This document shows positions 6,260 to 7,362 of a stretch of DNA of 7,362 nucleotides, one piece after another. Made by a program: the position numbers and the translations under genes. The stretch lies in NCBI GenBank assembly GCA_023416655.1, contig JAEZHK010000111.1:1-7362 (forward strand), given 5' to 3'. Numbering within the stretch: position 1 is the first letter of the stretch; each line of letters opens with the position of its first letter. The notes beneath the pieces were generated by a model, which worked only from the letters and a program-made list of their open reading frames with translations, was not told the DNA's origin and searched no databases. This DNA comes from Bacillota bacterium (GTDB taxonomy: Bacteria; Bacillota; Clostridia; Christensenellales; Aristaeellaceae).

Positions 6260-6373
6260 TGTGCTGGGAAGCGCAATAGGGCAGGCGGCCAATCCAGGCC
6301 GGAAACAAAGGAGGGATAGCGTCCATCCGGCAGGCTCGGCGCCCATGATCGCCCCCCTTCAGCAAATAGACGA

Positions 6374-6378
6374 GGAGG
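6374..6378 (+). promoter_or_regulatory. Ribosome binding site of the solute-binding protein gene
   Basis: GGAGG within cgaggaggaa lies 10 bases before ATG 6389. It fixes the start that gives a complete signal peptide. A second SD-like AAAGGAGGG at 6307-6315 has no start codon at a usable distance. Confidence 0.75.
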
Positions 6379-6388
6379 AAATCTTTTC

Positions 6389-7362
6389 ATGAAGAAGTAT
6401 TTCGCGTTGGTTCTGGCGCTGACCCTGATGGCCACGATGTTCGTGTCCGTCGCGTCGGCCGAGGCCTCCAAGGTCAACTGGCAGGCCTACTCGGGCTCCA
6501 AGATTCAGGTAATGTTCAACCAGCACAACTACCAGAAGGCCGTCACCGAATACGGCAAGCTGGACGACTTTAAGAAGCTGACGGGCATCGACGTGGAATT
6601 CTCTGTGACCCCCGAAGAGAACTACTTCGACAAGCTGAACATCGCCCTTTCCTCCAAGAGCGGCGAGCCGGACATCTTCATGACCGGCGCCTATCAGGTC
6701 TGGGAGTACGCTTCCGCCGGCTACATGGAGCCGCTGGAGAAGTACTTCAATGACCCGGCCCAGACCGAAGCCACCTACAACTTCGCGGACTTCTACCCCG
6801 GCGTCGTCGGCACCCTGGCGTGGGACTGCGTGGCGGGCCACCCGGTGGGCGGCGGCTCCCAGTGGGCGCTCCCGATGGGCTACGAGCTCAACAACATCGC
6901 CTACAACAAGAAGTACTTCGACGAGAAGGGCATCAAGCTGCCCACCACCACCTCCGAACTCCTCGAGCTCTCCAAGAGCCTCAAGGATTGGAGCGGCGCC
7001 GGTTCCTACGGCATCGCGGTGCGCGGCACCCGCAACTGGGCGACCATCCACCCGGGCTACATGACCCTGTTCTCCACCTGGGGCGCCAAGGACTTCGCCA
7101 TCGAAGACGGCAAGCTCGTCTGCAAGCTGGACAGCCCCGAAGCCATCGCGATGACCGACTACTGGGTCAAGCTGATCGTGGAAGGCTCCTCCCCGCAGTG
7201 GGCGACCTTCACCTGGTACGAGGCGGGCTCCCACTTGGGCGCGGGCGTTGCGGCGATGCTGTATGACGCCACCTGCAACGGCTACTTCCAGAACTATCCG
7301 GCGGGCGCTTCCGCCGAGAGCGGCAACCTGGGCTGGTTCCCCGGCGTCGTGCCGGACGGCTC
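6389..7362 (+). CDS. Extracellular sugar-binding protein of a CUT1 ABC transporter (3' partial)
   Basis: This is the first 324 residues of a family 1 solute-binding protein (UgpB/MalE-like, usually 420-450 aa); the window ends before its stop. It would bind a sugar, oligosaccharide or polyol outside the membrane and deliver it to two permeases presumably encoded just downstream. A signal peptide is clear: MKK, a hydrophobic core, then ASA at 22-24 with likely cleavage before Glu25. There is no lipobox cysteine, although Gram-positive binding proteins are usually lipoproteins. Family features are IALSSKSGEPDIFMTG (85-100), the segment AYQVWEYASAGYMEPLEKY (101-119) and ALPMGYELNNIAYNKKYF (160-177) followed by LPTTTSELLELSKSL (184-198). 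GIAVRGTRNW (208-217) resembles binding proteins of this family linked to sugars or polyols. It opens a rightward operon divergent from the ROK gene, which is its most likely regulator. The substrate cannot be told from sequence. Confidence 0.9.
   Translation, partial: MKKYFALVLALTLMATMFVSVASAEASKVNWQAYSGSKIQVMFNQHNYQKAVTEYGKLDDFKKLTGIDVEFSVTPEENYFDKLNIALSSKSGEPDIFMTGAYQVWEYASAGYMEPLEKYFNDPAQTEATYNFADFYPGVVGTLAWDCVAGHPVGGGSQWALPMGYELNNIAYNKKYFDEKGIKLPTTTSELLELSKSLKDWSGAGSYGIAVRGTRNWATIHPGYMTLFSTWGAKDFAIEDGKLVCKLDSPEAIAMTDYWVKLIVEGSSPQWATFTWYEAGSHLGAGVAAMLYDATCNGYFQNYPAGASAESGNLGWFPGVVPDG

Larger units (their letters stand above)
5887..6388. promoter_or_regulatory. Divergent control region between ROK gene and CUT1 operon
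   Basis: This is 502 bases without a convincing gene. By hand count about one third of bases 5941-6260 are G or C, in contrast to the G+C-rich genes. It carries the ROK promoter, two candidate promoters for the rightward operon, a pair of identical 9-base repeats, the dyad AATTAT-GCAT-ATAATT (6003-6018), the palindrome ATATCGATAT (6225-6234), tandem AAATTGT repeats (6246-6259) and G+C-rich leader hairpins (6286-6331). An open frame at 5950-6246 has low-complexity, A+T-driven composition and no ribosome site, and is not believed. Confidence 0.6.

Noticed and set aside
5887..6388. Possible phage, IS or toxin-antitoxin remnant in the A+T-rich gap
   Set aside because: No terminal inverted repeats, target duplication, transposase fragment or paired small genes could be found.
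6345..6392. 15-codon leader frame whose stop overlaps the binding-protein start
   Set aside because: No ribosome site at a suitable distance; the nearest SD-like run is about 30 bases upstream. Probably chance.
6359..7234. Large antisense open frame opposite the solute-binding protein
   Set aside because: The plus strand encodes a signal peptide and clear family 1 binding-protein motifs; the antisense frame has Gly/Val/His-rich low-information sequence.

Overview
The window is bacterial, about 60% G+C in its genes, with AGGAGG-type ribosome sites and tightly packed sugar-catabolism genes. A ROK regulator with an N-terminal winged helix, the strong Shine-Dalgarno sequences and the style of the solute-binding protein's signal peptide suggest a G+C-rich member of the Bacillota (Clostridia, perhaps Christensenellales-like). 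That assignment is inference; there is no rRNA or marker gene here.

Layout. (1) Positions 1-4412 (+) hold a four-gene operon: a double-domain sugar ABC ATPase (RbsA/MglA type), its RbsC-type permease, a xylose-isomerase-like TIM-barrel sugar isomerase/epimerase, and a Gfo/Idh/MocA NAD(P)-dependent oxidoreductase. The genes overlap or are separated by 12-13 bases. A perfect 9-bp hairpin at the extreme left edge probably lies between this operon and an upstream gene, plausibly the missing CUT2 sugar-binding protein. (2) Positions 4413-4728 are non-coding, between convergent genes, and carry a perfect 16-bp terminator hairpin plus two further hairpins. (3) Positions 4729-5886 (-) encode a ROK-family repressor. 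(4) Positions 5887-6388 are a 500-base control region, A+T-rich over about 5940-6260. It has a good minus-strand promoter for the ROK gene, candidate plus-strand promoters, and repeated or dyad motifs that could be operators. (5) From 6389 to the right edge (+) runs the start of a second sugar transporter operon: a CUT1-type extracellular solute-binding protein, cut off by the window end.

Working model (inference): the CUT2 importer brings in a monosaccharide or polyol, which the oxidoreductase and the TIM-barrel enzyme oxidise and isomerise. The ROK protein senses a sugar or sugar derivative, represses its own gene, and represses the divergent CUT1 importer, which may carry a larger glycoside or oligosaccharide. 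The substrate cannot be read from the sequence. I see no mobile element, CRISPR array, tRNA, rRNA or evidently new kind of system. The most interesting parts are the control region, the oxidoreductase/TIM-barrel pair, and a solute-binding protein without a lipobox.
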